This document shows positions 1 to 8,202 of a stretch of DNA of 64,000 nt, piece by piece. The DNA comes from Bradyrhizobium sp. BR13661 (GTDB lineage Bacteria; Pseudomonadota; Alphaproteobacteria; Rhizobiales; Xanthobacteraceae). The translations under genes and the position numbers were made by a program. Within the stretch, counting starts at the first letter, position 1; every line of letters begins with the position of its first letter. The stretch lies in the NCBI RefSeq assembly GCF_029892425.1, contig NZ_JARXWB010000008.1, positions 124,001 to 188,000 on the forward strand. The letters are read 5' to 3'. The notes beneath the pieces were generated by a model. That model was not told the DNA's origin, did not search any database, and worked only from the letters and a program-made list of their open reading frames with translations.

Positions 1-607
1 ATGCCGAGACCACGAGGCCCAGCGGCCGGATCGCCAGGGCGAAGAACACGATCGAGCACATCACGAACAGCGGCCCGCGCCATGAATAATGTGCGAGCGC
101 CGGTCCCTCGTTCAAAAGGCCCGTCAGGGCGATCGCGGCAGACAAGGCCACCAGCAGTCCGCCGAACATCCGCGGCGCGGTGCCCGCACCGAAGGAGAAG
201 CCGCGCATGCCCTGCAGATCGCTCGAGGCCCAAAGCGCGAACAGCGCAAGCGCCATCAGGATGACGCCGCCGATATAGTCCTGTCCCGACTTGATCGTCA
301 TGAACAGCGTGACGATCGCCACGGCAAATAGCGGATAGGAATAAATCAGCGCCAGCAAAACGTCCGATGACGCCTTCTTGGTCTCACCGCCGATCGCGCC
401 GAGTAGCGCAGCAGGCGCGCCGGCCGCCAGCGCCGTCGTGTGGCTGATCAGGACGGTGGCCGGACCGCGTCCGGCGCCCCAGCCAAAAATCGTCCCGATC
501 GACCAGATCATTTCGAAAATCTGAGGCGCGAGCGCCAGCAGGCAGAAGCCGAGCGCCACCGACGTGTTCCTGGTGGCTGTTGCCGAGTGGCCCATTGTAT
601 CGGCCAT
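1..607 (-). CDS. TctB-family small subunit of a tripartite tricarboxylate transporter (3' end beyond window)
   Basis: This is a membrane protein read leftwards and cut by the window edge after about 202 residues. From about residue 102 (IKSGQDYIGG, then the ALWASSDLQG and FGAGTAPRMFGGLL stretches) it follows the TctB/DUF1468 pattern, the small membrane subunit of secondary tricarboxylate transporters that work with a TctA permease and a TctC binding protein. About 100 residues precede the domain and carry two further hydrophobic segments, so the protein is longer than a minimal TctB. The ATG at 607 lies 8 bases after GGAGG; the ATG at 611 is out of frame and too close to that site. The partner subunits are not in the window and may lie to the left. 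Family assignment is fairly firm; the substrate is unknown. Confidence 0.7.
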   Translation of the reverse strand, partial: MADTMGHSATATRNTSVALGFCLLALAPQIFEMIWSIGTIFGWGAGRGPATVLISHTTALAAGAPAALLGAIGGETKKASSDVLLALIYSYPLFAVAIVTLFMTIKSGQDYIGGVILMALALFALWASSDLQGMRGFSFGAGTAPRMFGGLLVALSAAIALTGLLNEGPALAHYSWRGPLFVMCSIVFFALAIRPLGLVVSA

Positions 608-701
608 GCATGTCTCCTCCGCGACCCGTAAGTCACGAGCACTGTTGTTCTAATCGGCTGGAAATCGATCCCCGCCCCGGATCATTGCGTAGCCATTTTC
701 A

Positions 702-1232
702 TCACACAATGCCAGCAAAACCCAACAGGCCGCCTGCGAGCAGAAGCCATAGTGGATTGACGCGCGAGACGGCGGCGATCAATGCAACTGTCGCGGTCAG
801 AAGCAGCGCAGCAATGCTGCGATCGGTCGATTGTGCGAGGATCAAGGCACTCGCCGCCATCAATCCGATCGACAGCGGAACCAGTGCAGCCTGGATCAGG
901 CCGGGCCAAAGCGACTCGCTCGGCCGATTCACGAGCCGGCTGACATAGTAGGCAAGCAGCGCCGTCGGCAGGCACATCGCCAGCGTTGCGGCCAGCGCGC
1001 CGGGAATGCCCGCGACCGCATAGCCGATCAGCGTGACAATGAGCACGTTCGGACCCGGCGAGAGCTGCGCGATCGCATAAGCATCCGCGAACTGCTTGTC
1101 GGTCATCCAGTGATGCACCTCAACAGCGATGCGGTGCATCTCGGGCACCGCGGCGGCAGCGCCGCCGACGGCGAACAACGACATTAGACCAAAGGTGGAG
1201 ATCAGCGCCCAGATCGGATTCTCGCTGCTCAT
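702..1232 (-). CDS. Chromate transporter, second short subunit (CHR family)
   Basis: A 176-residue membrane protein with one CHR domain. Visible family features are the N-terminal FGLMSLFAVGGAAAAVPEMHR segment, the WMTDKQFADAYAIAQLSPGPN motif and about six hydrophobic segments. Short CHR proteins occur as pairs that together form a chromate or sulfate-type anion exporter. Its ATG overlaps the TGA of the upstream CHR gene (ATGA), so the two were translationally coupled. The upstream partner is frameshifted, which may leave this subunit without a partner. The substrate is inferred from the family only. Confidence 0.85.
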   Translation of the reverse strand: MSSENPIWALISTFGLMSLFAVGGAAAAVPEMHRIAVEVHHWMTDKQFADAYAIAQLSPGPNVLIVTLIGYAVAGIPGALAATLAMCLPTALLAYYVSRLVNRPSESLWPGLIQAALVPLSIGLMAASALILAQSTDRSIAALLLTATVALIAAVSRVNPLWLLLAGGLLGFAGIV

Positions 1233-1827
1233 GCTGCTACTTTCCGTCGCATCACATAGGTGACTGCGATACTGAGCGGGATCGCGACCAGCAGAACCGC
1301 CTGCAACGGCCAGCGAAACACCCCAATGGCTGTGAACACGCCGAGCATCAGGATCAGCACGACGACATCCATCCGCTTGAGCAGCGGCGTCATCATCCTG
1401 AAGACGACGGCAATCAACAGGCCGACTGCGGCGCAGGAGATGCCCGCGAGACTACGACGCAGCACCTCCACATCGCCGAACCGGGCATAGATGATCGCGA
1501 GCACGGTCATGATCAGCGTCGGCGGCAGCAACAGCCCGGTGAAGGCGGCAACACCGCCGGCGATGCCGCGCAGCTGCGCGCCGAACACCATTGACAGGTT
1601 GACGATGTTGGGCCCGGGCAGGAAATGGCAGAGCGCAAGTTGAACTCCTCCGCGGTCATCCAGCGGTGCTGGTCGACGATGGCATGCCGGGCAAACACCA
1701 GGACGCCGCCGAAGCCAGCCAGCGACATCCGGGCGAAAGCCAGGAACAGCGCAAGCAGGCCGGGCGGAGGGGCGTGGACGGCGGGGATATCCGGCTCTTG
1801 GGCGGCCGGTGCTGAATCCGGGGACAT
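1229..1827 (-). pseudogene. Chromate transporter, first short subunit, frameshifted
   Basis: Two overlapping reading frames together make one CHR-domain protein. The 5' part (from 1827) reads through LALFLAFARMSLAGFGGVL and the WMTAEEFN motif. The family continuation ALCHFLPGPNIVNLSMVFGA then appears in another frame and runs to 1229. The break is at about 1631-1641, just before the LPGPN motif, and looks like a small deletion. Unless there is a sequencing error or programmed shifting, the product is truncated near residue 70 of about 195. The downstream CHR gene overlaps its stop. I call it a pseudogene on the frame break; no slippery run is visible at the site. Confidence 0.75.
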
Positions 1828-1904
1828 GTCAGAAGCTTAGAACGAAGGCCCTTGCCCGGCCAAGACTATCGAGCCCCTATCCAAAGGGAACCGCGCCAAA
1901 CCCC

Positions 1905-1933
1905 TGTCTTTCTAAACCTTTGCCCCCTATATT
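1905..1933 (+). promoter_or_regulatory. Possible ssrA promoter
   Basis: A TATATT hexamer at 1928-1933 lies 17 bases after TGTCTT at 1905-1910, immediately before the acceptor piece of the permuted tmRNA gene. The -10 match is good and the -35 match poor. Assigned mainly on position. Confidence 0.35.
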
Positions 1934-2274
1934 GGGGGTGCCGGTTCGCCGGCTATGGAAATAAACGGTCGTCGCAATAAACCATTCGGACCCGGGGGCG
2001 GTACCCGGCGCCTCCACCAAAGCTCATCGTTCGGCGGGCTTGGCCCACTGGCAAGTGAGCTTCGGCGGGGGCGAAATAGGATCGACGAGGGCGTAAAGGG
2101 CGTACTTTTTCCCGGTATTGTTCCGCCGTTATCGGGCTACTGCAATAGTTGCCAACGACAACTTTGCTCCGGTTGCTCAGGCTGCGTAACGCAGTTTGAA
2201 AGACCATCTTAAAGTCCTAACGGGTTAAGCTCCGTTAGGCGGGGTTCGGAGGCACCTGGCAACAGAAGCCTCCA
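1934..2274 (+). ncRNA. ssrA: Circularly permuted two-piece tmRNA (alphaproteobacterial type)
   Basis: tmRNA rescues stalled ribosomes by trans-translation and adds a degradation tag. In the permuted form the acceptor piece is encoded first and the coding piece second, and the intervening segment is removed. The acceptor piece runs from about 1934 to 2019. It ends in CGCCTCCACCA and has a CCGGG/CCCGG T-arm with a seven-base loop (about 1992-2008). The coding piece starts at about 2067 with GGGGGCG, which pairs with CGCCTCC of the acceptor. The tag frame lies at 2151-2189. Two hairpins follow: CCTAACGG/CCGTTAGG at 2216-2239 and GGAGGC/GCCTCC at 2248-2273. The exact ends of both pieces are estimates. 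sspB, the adaptor for ssrA-tagged proteins, follows 117 bases later. Confidence 0.92.
2151..2189 (+). other. tmRNA proteolysis-tag reading frame
   Basis: Twelve codons encode ANDNFAPVAQAA followed by TAA. The ANDN start and the Ala-Ala end are the hallmarks of alphaproteobacterial ssrA tags: the N-terminal part is the SspB-contact region and the C-terminal AA is recognised by ClpX. The resume codon is probably GCC at 2151 or the codon just before it. Confidence 0.9.
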
Positions 2275-2390
2275 CTTACCTTTGATTTCCTTTCCGGCGG
2301 GGACTCCTGCTGACCCGTCAGGCGCGGTACTATTGCGGCTTGGCGAGTCGGGCCGGCAGGGTCCGGCTCCAGGAATGCAACAGGACCACC

Positions 2391-2909
2391 ATGGCGACCG
2401 ATCATATCCGATACGATGTGCTGGCACGGGACGCGCTGCGCGGCGTGCTGCGCAAGGTGCTGACCGATGCCGCGGCCCATGGCCTGCCGGGTGAGCATCA
2501 TTTCTTCATCACCTTCGTGTCGAAGGCCGAGGGCGTGAAGCTGTCGAGCCGGCTGCTCGCCCAATATCCGGAAGAGATGACGATCATCCTCCAGCACCAG
2601 TTCTGGGACCTGACCGTGCTTGAGGACCGCTTCGAAGTCGGCCTATCCTTTGGCGGCATCCCCGAGCGGCTGATCGTGCCGTTCAGCGCCATCAAGAGCT
2701 TCCTCGATCCGTCGGTGAAATTCGGCCTCCAGTTCGATACGTCCGACGTCGCCGAGGTGGCAGGCGAGACGCTGCCTGCGACCCCGGCCCCTTCAGCCGT
2801 CGCGGTGCCCGCACCGGCCGCGGAGCCTGCAGAGACTGCGGAAGAACCGCCCCCGCCGAACCAGGGCGGCGCCGAAGTCGTTCGGCTCGATCGTTTCCGC
2901 AAGAAATGA
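2391..2909 (+). CDS. sspB: SspB-family ClpXP adaptor
   Basis: A 172-residue protein of the SspB family, which delivers ssrA-tagged proteins to ClpXP. The folded domain covers about residues 1-115, starting with [19 protein letters not shown] and including a [20 protein letters not shown] stretch. A Pro/Ala-rich linker of about 40 residues follows. The basic C-terminus [11 protein letters not shown] occupies the place of the ClpX-binding (XB) peptide of SspB proteins. The ATG at 2391 is preferred over an upstream in-frame start at 2340 because it begins directly at the conserved domain. Its neighbour upstream is ssrA, whose product creates its substrates. Placing the XB function on the tail is by analogy with known SspB proteins. 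Confidence 0.9.
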   Translation: MATDHIRYDVLARDALRGVLRKVLTDAAAHGLPGEHHFFITFVSKAEGVKLSSRLLAQYPEEMTIILQHQFWDLTVLEDRFEVGLSFGGIPERLIVPFSAIKSFLDPSVKFGLQFDTSDVAEVAGETLPATPAPSAVAVPAPAAEPAETAEEPPPPNQGGAEVVRLDRFRKK

Positions 2910-3010
2910 TCCAGGTTGGGCGCGAGACGGTCGCGCCCGGCCCAACTCCCTATATAGAAGAGCACATGAACGGGCCGTGCGGTGTTTCGCGCGGCAGAAT
3001 GGATGTGCTC

Positions 3011-4426
3011 ATGGCCAAAGCTACGAAGACCGCCCGCCCCGCCACCCGCATCGAGACCGACAGCTTCGGTCCCATCGAGGTCCCCGCCGACCGCTATTGG
3101 GGAGCGCAGACCGAACGCTCGCGGCAGAATTTCCGGATCGGCATCGACCGCATGCCGATTTCGCTCGTGCACGCGCTCGGCATCGTCAAGCTCGCGGCCG
3201 CACAGTCCAACCTCGAGCTCGGCTTGCTCGACAAGCGCAGAGCCGGCGCGATCATCCGCGCCGCGCACGAGGTGATTGAGGGCAAGCTCGACGACCACTT
3301 CCCGCTTGTGGTGTGGCAGACCGGCTCGGGCACCCAGAGCAACATGAACCTCAACGAGGTCATCGCCAACCGCGCCAATGAGCTCCTGGGCGGCGAACTC
3401 GGCGCCAAGAAGCCGGTGCATCCCAACGACCACGTCAACATGAGTCAGTCGTCGAACGACTCCTTCCCGACCGCAATGCACATCGCGGCCGCAAGCCGCG
3501 TCAATGCCGATCTCGTCCCCGCGCTCGGCGAGCTGCATCGCGCGCTGCGCAAGAAGGAGAACGAGTTCGCGAAAATCGTGAAGATCGGCCGCACCCACAC
3601 CCAGGATGCGACGCCGCTGACGCTCGGCCAGGAATTTTCAGGCTATGCCGCGCAGGTCGAGAGCGGCATCGCGCGGCTCAAGGTCGCAGTGAAGGATCTC
3701 TATCCGCTGGCGCAGGGCGGCACCGCCGTCGGCACCGGCCTCAACTCCAAGCCGCGCTTCGCAAAACTGTTCGCAAAGCACGTTGCCGGGATTACGAAGC
3801 TGCCCTTCACCAGCGCCGCCAACAAATTCGAGGCGCTGGCGTCGAACGACGCCTATGTGCTGGCGCACGGCGCCATCAATTCTGTCGCAACAGGCCTGTT
3901 CAAGATCGCCAACGATATCCGCCTGCTCGGATCTGGCCCACGCTCAGGCCTCGGCGAACTGATCCTGCCGGAGAACGAGCCGGGCTCGTCGATCATGCCG
4001 GGCAAGGTCAATCCGACGCAGTGCGAGGCGATGACCATGGTGTGCTGCCAGGTGTTCGGCAATCACACAGCGATCACGGTCGCCGGCAGCCAGGGCCATT
4101 TCGAGCTCAACGTCTACAAGCCCGTGCTCGCCTACAACATGCTGCACTCGATCCGCCTGGTGGCGGACGCCGCGCGTTCATTCACCGAGCATTGCGTCAG
4201 CGGCATCCGCGCCGACCAGAAGCACATCCAGGAGCTGATGGAGCGTTCGCTGATGCTGGTGACCGCGCTCGCACCGAAGATTGGCTACGACAACGCCGCC
4301 AAGGTGGCCAAGACCGCACATGCCAATGGCACAACGCTGAAGGAGGAGGCGCTGCGGCTCGGCTTCGTTTCGGCCGACGAATTCGACCGCCTGGTGCAGC
4401 CGGAGAAGATGACCCGGCCCGGATAA
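3011..4426 (+). CDS. fumC: Fumarate hydratase class II
   Basis: A 471-residue class II fumarase, which interconverts fumarate and malate in the TCA cycle as a cytoplasmic, iron-independent homotetramer. The length matches the family. Visible landmarks are [20 protein letters not shown] at the N-terminus, the [13 protein letters not shown] segment, the [14 protein letters not shown] block, [10 protein letters not shown], and the lyase signature [11 protein letters not shown] at about residues 325-335. The ATG at 3011 fits the family N-terminus; an in-frame extension to 2906 would overlap sspB and is not supported. Monocistronic in appearance. Confidence 0.97.
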   Translation: MAKATKTARPATRIETDSFGPIEVPADRYWGAQTERSRQNFRIGIDRMPISLVHALGIVKLAAAQSNLELGLLDKRRAGAIIRAAHEVIEGKLDDHFPLVVWQTGSGTQSNMNLNEVIANRANELLGGELGAKKPVHPNDHVNMSQSSNDSFPTAMHIAAASRVNADLVPALGELHRALRKKENEFAKIVKIGRTHTQDATPLTLGQEFSGYAAQVESGIARLKVAVKDLYPLAQGGTAVGTGLNSKPRFAKLFAKHVAGITKLPFTSAANKFEALASNDAYVLAHGAINSVATGLFKIANDIRLLGSGPRSGLGELILPENEPGSSIMPGKVNPTQCEAMTMVCCQVFGNHTAITVAGSQGHFELNVYKPVLAYNMLHSIRLVADAARSFTEHCVSGIRADQKHIQELMERSLMLVTALAPKIGYDNAAKVAKTAHANGTTLKEEALRLGFVSADEFDRLVQPEKMTRPG

Positions 4427-4706
4427 ATTCCGAATTCCGATAGTCATCCGTAATGATACGGAGCCCCAAAGGCTCATAAATATAAGGTTTAGAGGACAGG
4501 ATTTGATTACCGTCAATGTTGCGGCGGGGACGCGTGCTACGCAGAGCCTCTCCGCCCTCGACGGGGCGAAATTCATCGTTTGATGGCCCTCGAGGCCGAT
4601 TGACGAGGACGAGCGAATGACGATCAAGTCTTGTGGGGCGCAACGCGGCGCCCTGTTTCTGGAAGTTTCATCCGGCCCGAAGAGGAGAGGATGATGGAGA
4701 CGCGGC

Positions 4707-4895
4707 ATGGGGAACGTCATCAACCTGAATCGTTTCAGGAAGCGCGCCGAGCGGGAAGCCTCGGCGAAGCAGGCGGACGCCAACCGAACGAAGTTCGGGC
4801 GCACGAAGGCCAAGCGATCGGTGGAGGAGAAACAGGCGGACCAGGCGCAGGCACATCTGGACCAGCACCGGATCGATCGCGAGGAGCAGCCATGA
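4707..4895 (+). CDS. DUF4169 family small basic protein
   Basis: A 62-residue, highly charged protein beginning MGNVINLNRFRKRAER and rich in Lys, Arg, Gln and Glu, probably helical. This is the DUF4169 pattern, a family of unknown function found next to ribbon-helix-helix genes in alphaproteobacteria. Its stop overlaps the start of the RHH gene (ATGA at 4892-4895), so the two are translationally coupled. The basic N-terminal motif resembles the C-terminus of SspB encoded 2 kb upstream. No catalytic motif is visible and the function is unknown. Confidence 0.8.
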   Translation: MGNVINLNRFRKRAEREASAKQADANRTKFGRTKAKRSVEEKQADQAQAHLDQHRIDREEQP

Positions 4896-5146
4896 AGTCG
4901 CCGGTCGTGAAGCGTTCGATCGTGGTCGCCGGCCACAAGACCAGCGTCAGCCTGGAAGAGGCGTTCTGGAACGGCATGAAGGAGATCTCGGGCCTGCGCA
5001 ACATGACGCTGTCCGAGCTCGTCGGCGAAATCGACGGCGCCCGCCAGCAGGGCAATCTGTCCTCGGCGATCCGTCTGTTCGTGCTCGACTACTTCAAGAG
5101 CCGCGCCATGGCCGCCATCCAGCCGGACAAGGTCCCGGCGCAGTAG
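4892..5146 (+). CDS. Ribbon-helix-helix domain protein
   Basis: An 84-residue protein with an RHH-type pattern: a short strand (KRSIVVAGHKTSVSLEEAFW), then two helices (LRNMTLSELVGEIDGARQQG and LSSAIRLFVLDYFKSRA). RHH proteins bind DNA as dimers, but this subgroup, which follows DUF4169 genes, has no described operator. Its start overlaps the DUF4169 stop by four bases. The only plausible role on this evidence is transcriptional regulation or DNA binding, with the DUF4169 protein as partner. Confidence 0.8.
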   Translation: MKSPVVKRSIVVAGHKTSVSLEEAFWNGMKEISGLRNMTLSELVGEIDGARQQGNLSSAIRLFVLDYFKSRAMAAIQPDKVPAQ

Positions 5147-5203
5147 CGCCAAGGATCAACGCCAGGGATCATCACTGGGGCGCTCTGCCCACGGCTTCGT
5201 GAT

Positions 5204-5232
5204 CTGCACTTTAAAATCCCTCTAAGGTGCAG
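5204..5232 (+). promoter_or_regulatory. Candidate iron-control element upstream of feoAB
   Basis: CTGCAC (5204-5209) and GTGCAG (5227-5232) form an inverted repeat around TTTAAAATCCCTCTAAG (5210-5226). The interior resembles the iron control element bound by Irr in Bradyrhizobium (an AT-rich TTTAGAA-type half facing TTCTAAA): six of seven positions match in the left half and five of seven in the right. It lies 54 bases before the feoA start. Consensus recalled from the literature; the match is imperfect. Confidence 0.45.
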
Positions 5233-5285
5233 TTTCCACGGGCATGCGCGCTTGACCTCAATGCCTTGCGTTGAAAATACAGGGC

Positions 5286-5561
5286 ATGACCGATACCCAT
5301 GATACGCGCCGCGAGATGCCGCTGGGCCTGGCCCAGCGCGGCTATACCGGCGTCATCCAGCACCTCTCCGCCAAGGACGCGGGCTCAGCCCTCTCGGACA
5401 TCGAGCTCGAGAGCCGGCTGATCGAGCTCGGCTTCGTCGAGGGCGCGCGGGTCGAGGTCCTGCACGAGGGGCTGGTCGGCCGCGACCCGATCGCCGTGCG
5501 TGTCGACAACAACACCATCGCGGTCCGCCGCCGCGAGGCCATGGCCATCATCGTCGCCTAG
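5286..5561 (+). CDS. feoA: FeoA family ferrous iron transport protein
   Basis: A 91-residue protein with the small SH3-like FeoA fold. The end is characteristic: a LIELGFVEGARVEVLHEG segment and a C-terminal DPIAVRVDNNTIAVRRREA. FeoA supports Fe(II) uptake through FeoB at the inner membrane. The ATG at 5286 gives the family-like N-terminus; an in-frame start at 5271 only adds five residues. feoB starts 24 bases downstream, so the two form an operon. A candidate iron-control element lies upstream. Confidence 0.9.
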   Translation: MTDTHDTRREMPLGLAQRGYTGVIQHLSAKDAGSALSDIELESRLIELGFVEGARVEVLHEGLVGRDPIAVRVDNNTIAVRRREAMAIIVA

Positions 5562-5585
5562 AAGCGCGGCCGGAAATTTGATTCC

Positions 5586-7457
5586 ATGGAATTACCCCTT
5601 CTGCATCTCGCCCTGGTGGGCACGCCAAACAGCGGCAAGACGTCGCTGTTCAATGCGCTGACCGGCAGCCGGCAGAAGGTCGCGAACTATCCGGGCGTCA
5701 CCGTCGAGCGCAAGGAAGGTTTCTTCGTCACCCCCTTGGGACGTCAGGTCTCCGTCGTCGACCTGCCCGGCACTTATTCGCTGCGCGGCCGCAGCCCGGA
5801 CGAGGAGATCACCCGCGACTTCGTGCTCGGCAAGGCCACCGGCGAGACCGTGCCCGACCTCGTGCTGTGCGTGGCCGATAGCACCAATCTGCGGCTGACC
5901 ATCCGCCTGCTGCTGGAGCTGAAGCGCACCGGCCGGCCGATGATCCTCGTCCTCAACATGTTCGACATCGCGAGCCGCCGCGGCATCTCGGTCGACGTCG
6001 TCAGGCTCGCCAAGGAGCTCGGCGTGCCCGTGGTCACCTCGATCGCGGTGCGTAAGGGCGGCACCGCCGATCTGTTGAAACTGACCGACGATATCTCGGC
6101 CAAGCTCGCCGCTGAGCCTGCGGAAAACAGCTGGCGCGCGCTCAGCGTCTCCGAGCTGCGCGCGACCCAGCGCGAGGCCGACCGCATCATCTCGGACTGC
6201 GTCAGCCTGCCAAGTCGCCCCGACACGCTGACCGCGCGGATCGATGCCGTGGTGCTTCATCCGGTCGGCGGCCTGATCGTCCTGGCGGCCATCCTGTTCG
6301 TGATGTTCCAGGCGGTGTTCGCCTGGGCGCAGCCGCTGATGGAGCTGCTCAACTCGGGCTTCGATGCGCTGGGCGAGTTCGTGCACGCCACCCTGCCCGC
6401 CGGCCTGTTGCAGAGCTTCCTGCAGAACGGCGTGATCTCGGGCGTCGGCAGCGTCATCGTGTTCCTGCCGCAGATCATCATCATCTTCCTGTTCATCCTG
6501 CTGCTGGAAGATTTCGGCTACATGGCGCGCGCGGCGTTCCTGATGGACCGCATCATGGGCGGCGCAGGCCTGCACGGCCGCGCCTTCATCCCGCTGCTGT
6601 CGAGCTTTGCCTGCGCCATTCCCGGCATCATGGCGACGCGCGTGATCGACAACAAGCGCGACCGGCTGACCACGATCCTGATCGCGCCGCTGATGACCTG
6701 CTCGGCGCGCATTCCCGTGTACACGCTGATCATCTCGGCGTTCATTCCGGCCAAGGATGTCTGGGGCTTCATCAATCTGCAGGGTCTGGTGATGTTCGGC
6801 CTCTATGCGACCGGCATAGCCAGCGCGCTGGCCGTCTCGTTCCTGATCAAGTTCTTCATGCTGCGCGACTACGCGCCGGCACCGTTCATGCTGGAGTTGC
6901 CGGACTACAAGGTGCCCAGGCTGAAATCGATCGCGATCGGCGTCTTCACCCGCGCAAAGATGTTCCTGCAGCGCGCCGGCACCACGATCTTCTCGATGAT
7001 GGTGCTGATCTGGTTCCTGGCCTCGTTCCCGCAGCCGCCCGCGGGCTCGACCGAGCCGGCGATCGACTTCAGCCTAGCTGCCATCATCGGCAAGGCGATC
7101 GAGCCGCTGCTCCGTCCCGTCGGCTTCAACTGGCAGATCGCGGTCGCGCTGATCCCGGGCATGGCGGCGCGCGAGGTCGCGGTCGCAGCGCTCGGCACGG
7201 TCTATGCGATCGAGGGTGGCAAGGAAGCGGCCGAGCAGATCGGCCAGGTGCTGGCAACGAAATGGTCGCTGGCGACCGCGCTGTCGATGCTCGCCTGGTA
7301 CATCTTCGCTCCGCAATGCGCTTCAACGCTCGCCGTCATCCGGCGCGAGACCGGAAGCTGGGGCTGGATGGCGACGACCTTCGCCTACATGCTGGTGCTG
7401 GCCTATGCGGCGAGCTTGTTGACCTACAATGTCGCGGTCGCGCTGGGCGCGGGATAG
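5586..7457 (+). CDS. feoB: Ferrous iron transporter B
   Basis: A 623-residue FeoB, the inner-membrane Fe(II) transporter with a cytoplasmic G domain. Visible G motifs are G1 GTPNSGKTS (residues 12-20), G3 DLPG (59-62) and G4 NMFD (124-127). About residues 220-620 form the membrane part with two Gate domains, including the GFGYMARAAFLMDRIMGG-like segment and the conserved SFACAIPGIMATRVI. It is shorter than the 773-residue E. coli protein, mainly in the spacer and at the C-terminus. No feoC follows. A hairpin at 7484-7513 probably ends the feoAB transcript. Confidence 0.96.
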   Translation: MELPLLHLALVGTPNSGKTSLFNALTGSRQKVANYPGVTVERKEGFFVTPLGRQVSVVDLPGTYSLRGRSPDEEITRDFVLGKATGETVPDLVLCVADSTNLRLTIRLLLELKRTGRPMILVLNMFDIASRRGISVDVVRLAKELGVPVVTSIAVRKGGTADLLKLTDDISAKLAAEPAENSWRALSVSELRATQREADRIISDCVSLPSRPDTLTARIDAVVLHPVGGLIVLAAILFVMFQAVFAWAQPLMELLNSGFDALGEFVHATLPAGLLQSFLQNGVISGVGSVIVFLPQIIIIFLFILLLEDFGYMARAAFLMDRIMGGAGLHGRAFIPLLSSFACAIPGIMATRVIDNKRDRLTTILIAPLMTCSARIPVYTLIISAFIPAKDVWGFINLQGLVMFGLYATGIASALAVSFLIKFFMLRDYAPAPFMLELPDYKVPRLKSIAIGVFTRAKMFLQRAGTTIFSMMVLIWFLASFPQPPAGSTEPAIDFSLAAIIGKAIEPLLRPVGFNWQIAVALIPGMAAREVAVAALGTVYAIEGGKEAAEQIGQVLATKWSLATALSMLAWYIFAPQCASTLAVIRRETGSWGWMATTFAYMLVLAYAASLLTYNVAVALGAG

Positions 7458-7483
7458 CCTCTCTCAAAACCAAGGTCGCGAAA

Positions 7484-7513
7484 ACAACCCCCTGCACAGT
7501 AGACAGGGGTTGT
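7484..7513 (+). terminator. Hairpin downstream of feoB
   Basis: ACAACCCCCTG (7484-7494) pairs with CAGGGGTTGT (7504-7513) with one bulged C and a nine-base loop, 26 bases after the feoB stop. No clear T run follows, so it may be a terminator or an RNA-stabilising hairpin. Confidence 0.5.
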
Positions 7514-7543
7514 GAAATCAATGGCTTACATGACTGCGAGTCC

Positions 7544-7625
7544 GTAGCCCGGGAGGAGCCAACGGGTCGCGCGAATGCGCGCCCCGATGACGGGATTCGG
7601 AAAATCCGTTGACCCGTCGGGCAAA
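7544..7625. repeat. Dispersed intergenic repeat fragment
   Basis: A GTAGCCCGGG segment at 7544 is followed by a second block at 7595-7625 (TTCGGAAAATCCGTTGAC then CCGTCGGGCA). The second block recurs at 8490-8518 with a few mismatches. It has no coding sense and looks like a decayed member of the intergenic repeat families common in Bradyrhizobium genomes. Confidence 0.5.
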
Positions 7626-7726
7626 ACAGAAGTAGGATAGTATTGTCGGCAGATGCGACACACGCGAATGCAAATCGCGCCGCATCGCGCAACCTCTTCC
7701 GAACCGGCGCAACGGCCGGCGTGAGG

Positions 7727-7740
7727 TTGATCTACATCAA
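7727..7740 (+). promoter_or_regulatory. FNR/FixK-type box, perfect
   Basis: TTGATCTACATCAA is a perfect TTGAT-N4-ATCAA palindrome, the site of FNR/FixK-type activators of low-oxygen genes. It lies 107 bases before the ATG of the small secreted-protein gene at 7834. That leaves room for a start site about 41 bases downstream, the usual class II spacing. The homologous position in the second copy (11990-12003) is degenerate. Confidence 0.6.
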
Positions 7741-7833
7741 CGTGATCGATCCCCGGGACAACAGGCTGTGGTCGGCGCACGTGAAACGACGCTCGTCGTC
7801 TTCGTGTCGCACACGCCAAGGGGAGAGATCATC

Positions 7834-8085
7834 ATGCGTATTTCGATCAAGTCCATGACCGTTTCCGGAATTGCTGCCAGCGCCCTGCTCGGACTTGCGG
7901 GCGTCACGTTCAATCCGGCACCGGCCGCCGCAATCGTGTATTGCACGTATGTCGACTATCCCGTCGGTTGCGTCGCCAGGGCCGGCGTCGTGCTGCGGCC
8001 GCGGCCGGTCGCGCGCGCGGCGGTCCGTCACAATGTCGGCGGCAACGCCAATGGCGGCGTCAATCGTATTGGTGCTGGGCGCTAG
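7834..8085 (+). CDS. Small secreted protein, copy 1
   Basis: An 83-residue protein with a cleavable signal peptide of about 35 residues (hydrophobic IAASALLGLAGVTF, then PAPAAA). The mature part is short: YCTYVDYPVGCVARAGVVL with two cysteines, then an Arg/Pro/Val stretch and a Gly/Asn-rich end. I do not recognise a family with known function; similar small DUF-type proteins occur in Bradyrhizobium. A purine-rich GGGGAGAG precedes the ATG. It is 97% identical to the gene at 12097 and carries a perfect FNR/FixK-type box upstream, which suggests induction at low oxygen. It ends with TAG; a one-base deletion removes this stop from frame in the second copy. Confidence 0.75.
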   Translation: MRISIKSMTVSGIAASALLGLAGVTFNPAPAAAIVYCTYVDYPVGCVARAGVVLRPRPVARAAVRHNVGGNANGGVNRIGAGR

Positions 8086-8202
8086 GTCTCACTTGCAGGC
8101 CGCCATCCTAGCGACATGTCGCGCTGGTGATTGCCGGGTCGAATTCATGATCGGAAGTTGCGCAGTGGCAGGTTGAAACCCGTGCAGCTTCCGCTTTCAA
8201 GG

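Larger units (their letters stand above)
7727..8085 (+). repeat. Direct repeat copy 1 (small secreted-protein unit)
   Basis: This segment is duplicated at 11990-12347 in the same orientation. Spacing is conserved to the base: 107 bases from the FNR-type box to the ATG in both copies. The coding part differs at about eight of 250 positions; the upstream part differs more. About 3.9 kb holding the KaiC/kinase operon separates the copies. Confidence 0.9.

Noticed and set aside
1955..2212. An 85-codon open frame on the plus strand
   Set aside because: It spans the acceptor and coding pieces of the permuted tmRNA, so it is structural RNA, not a protein gene.
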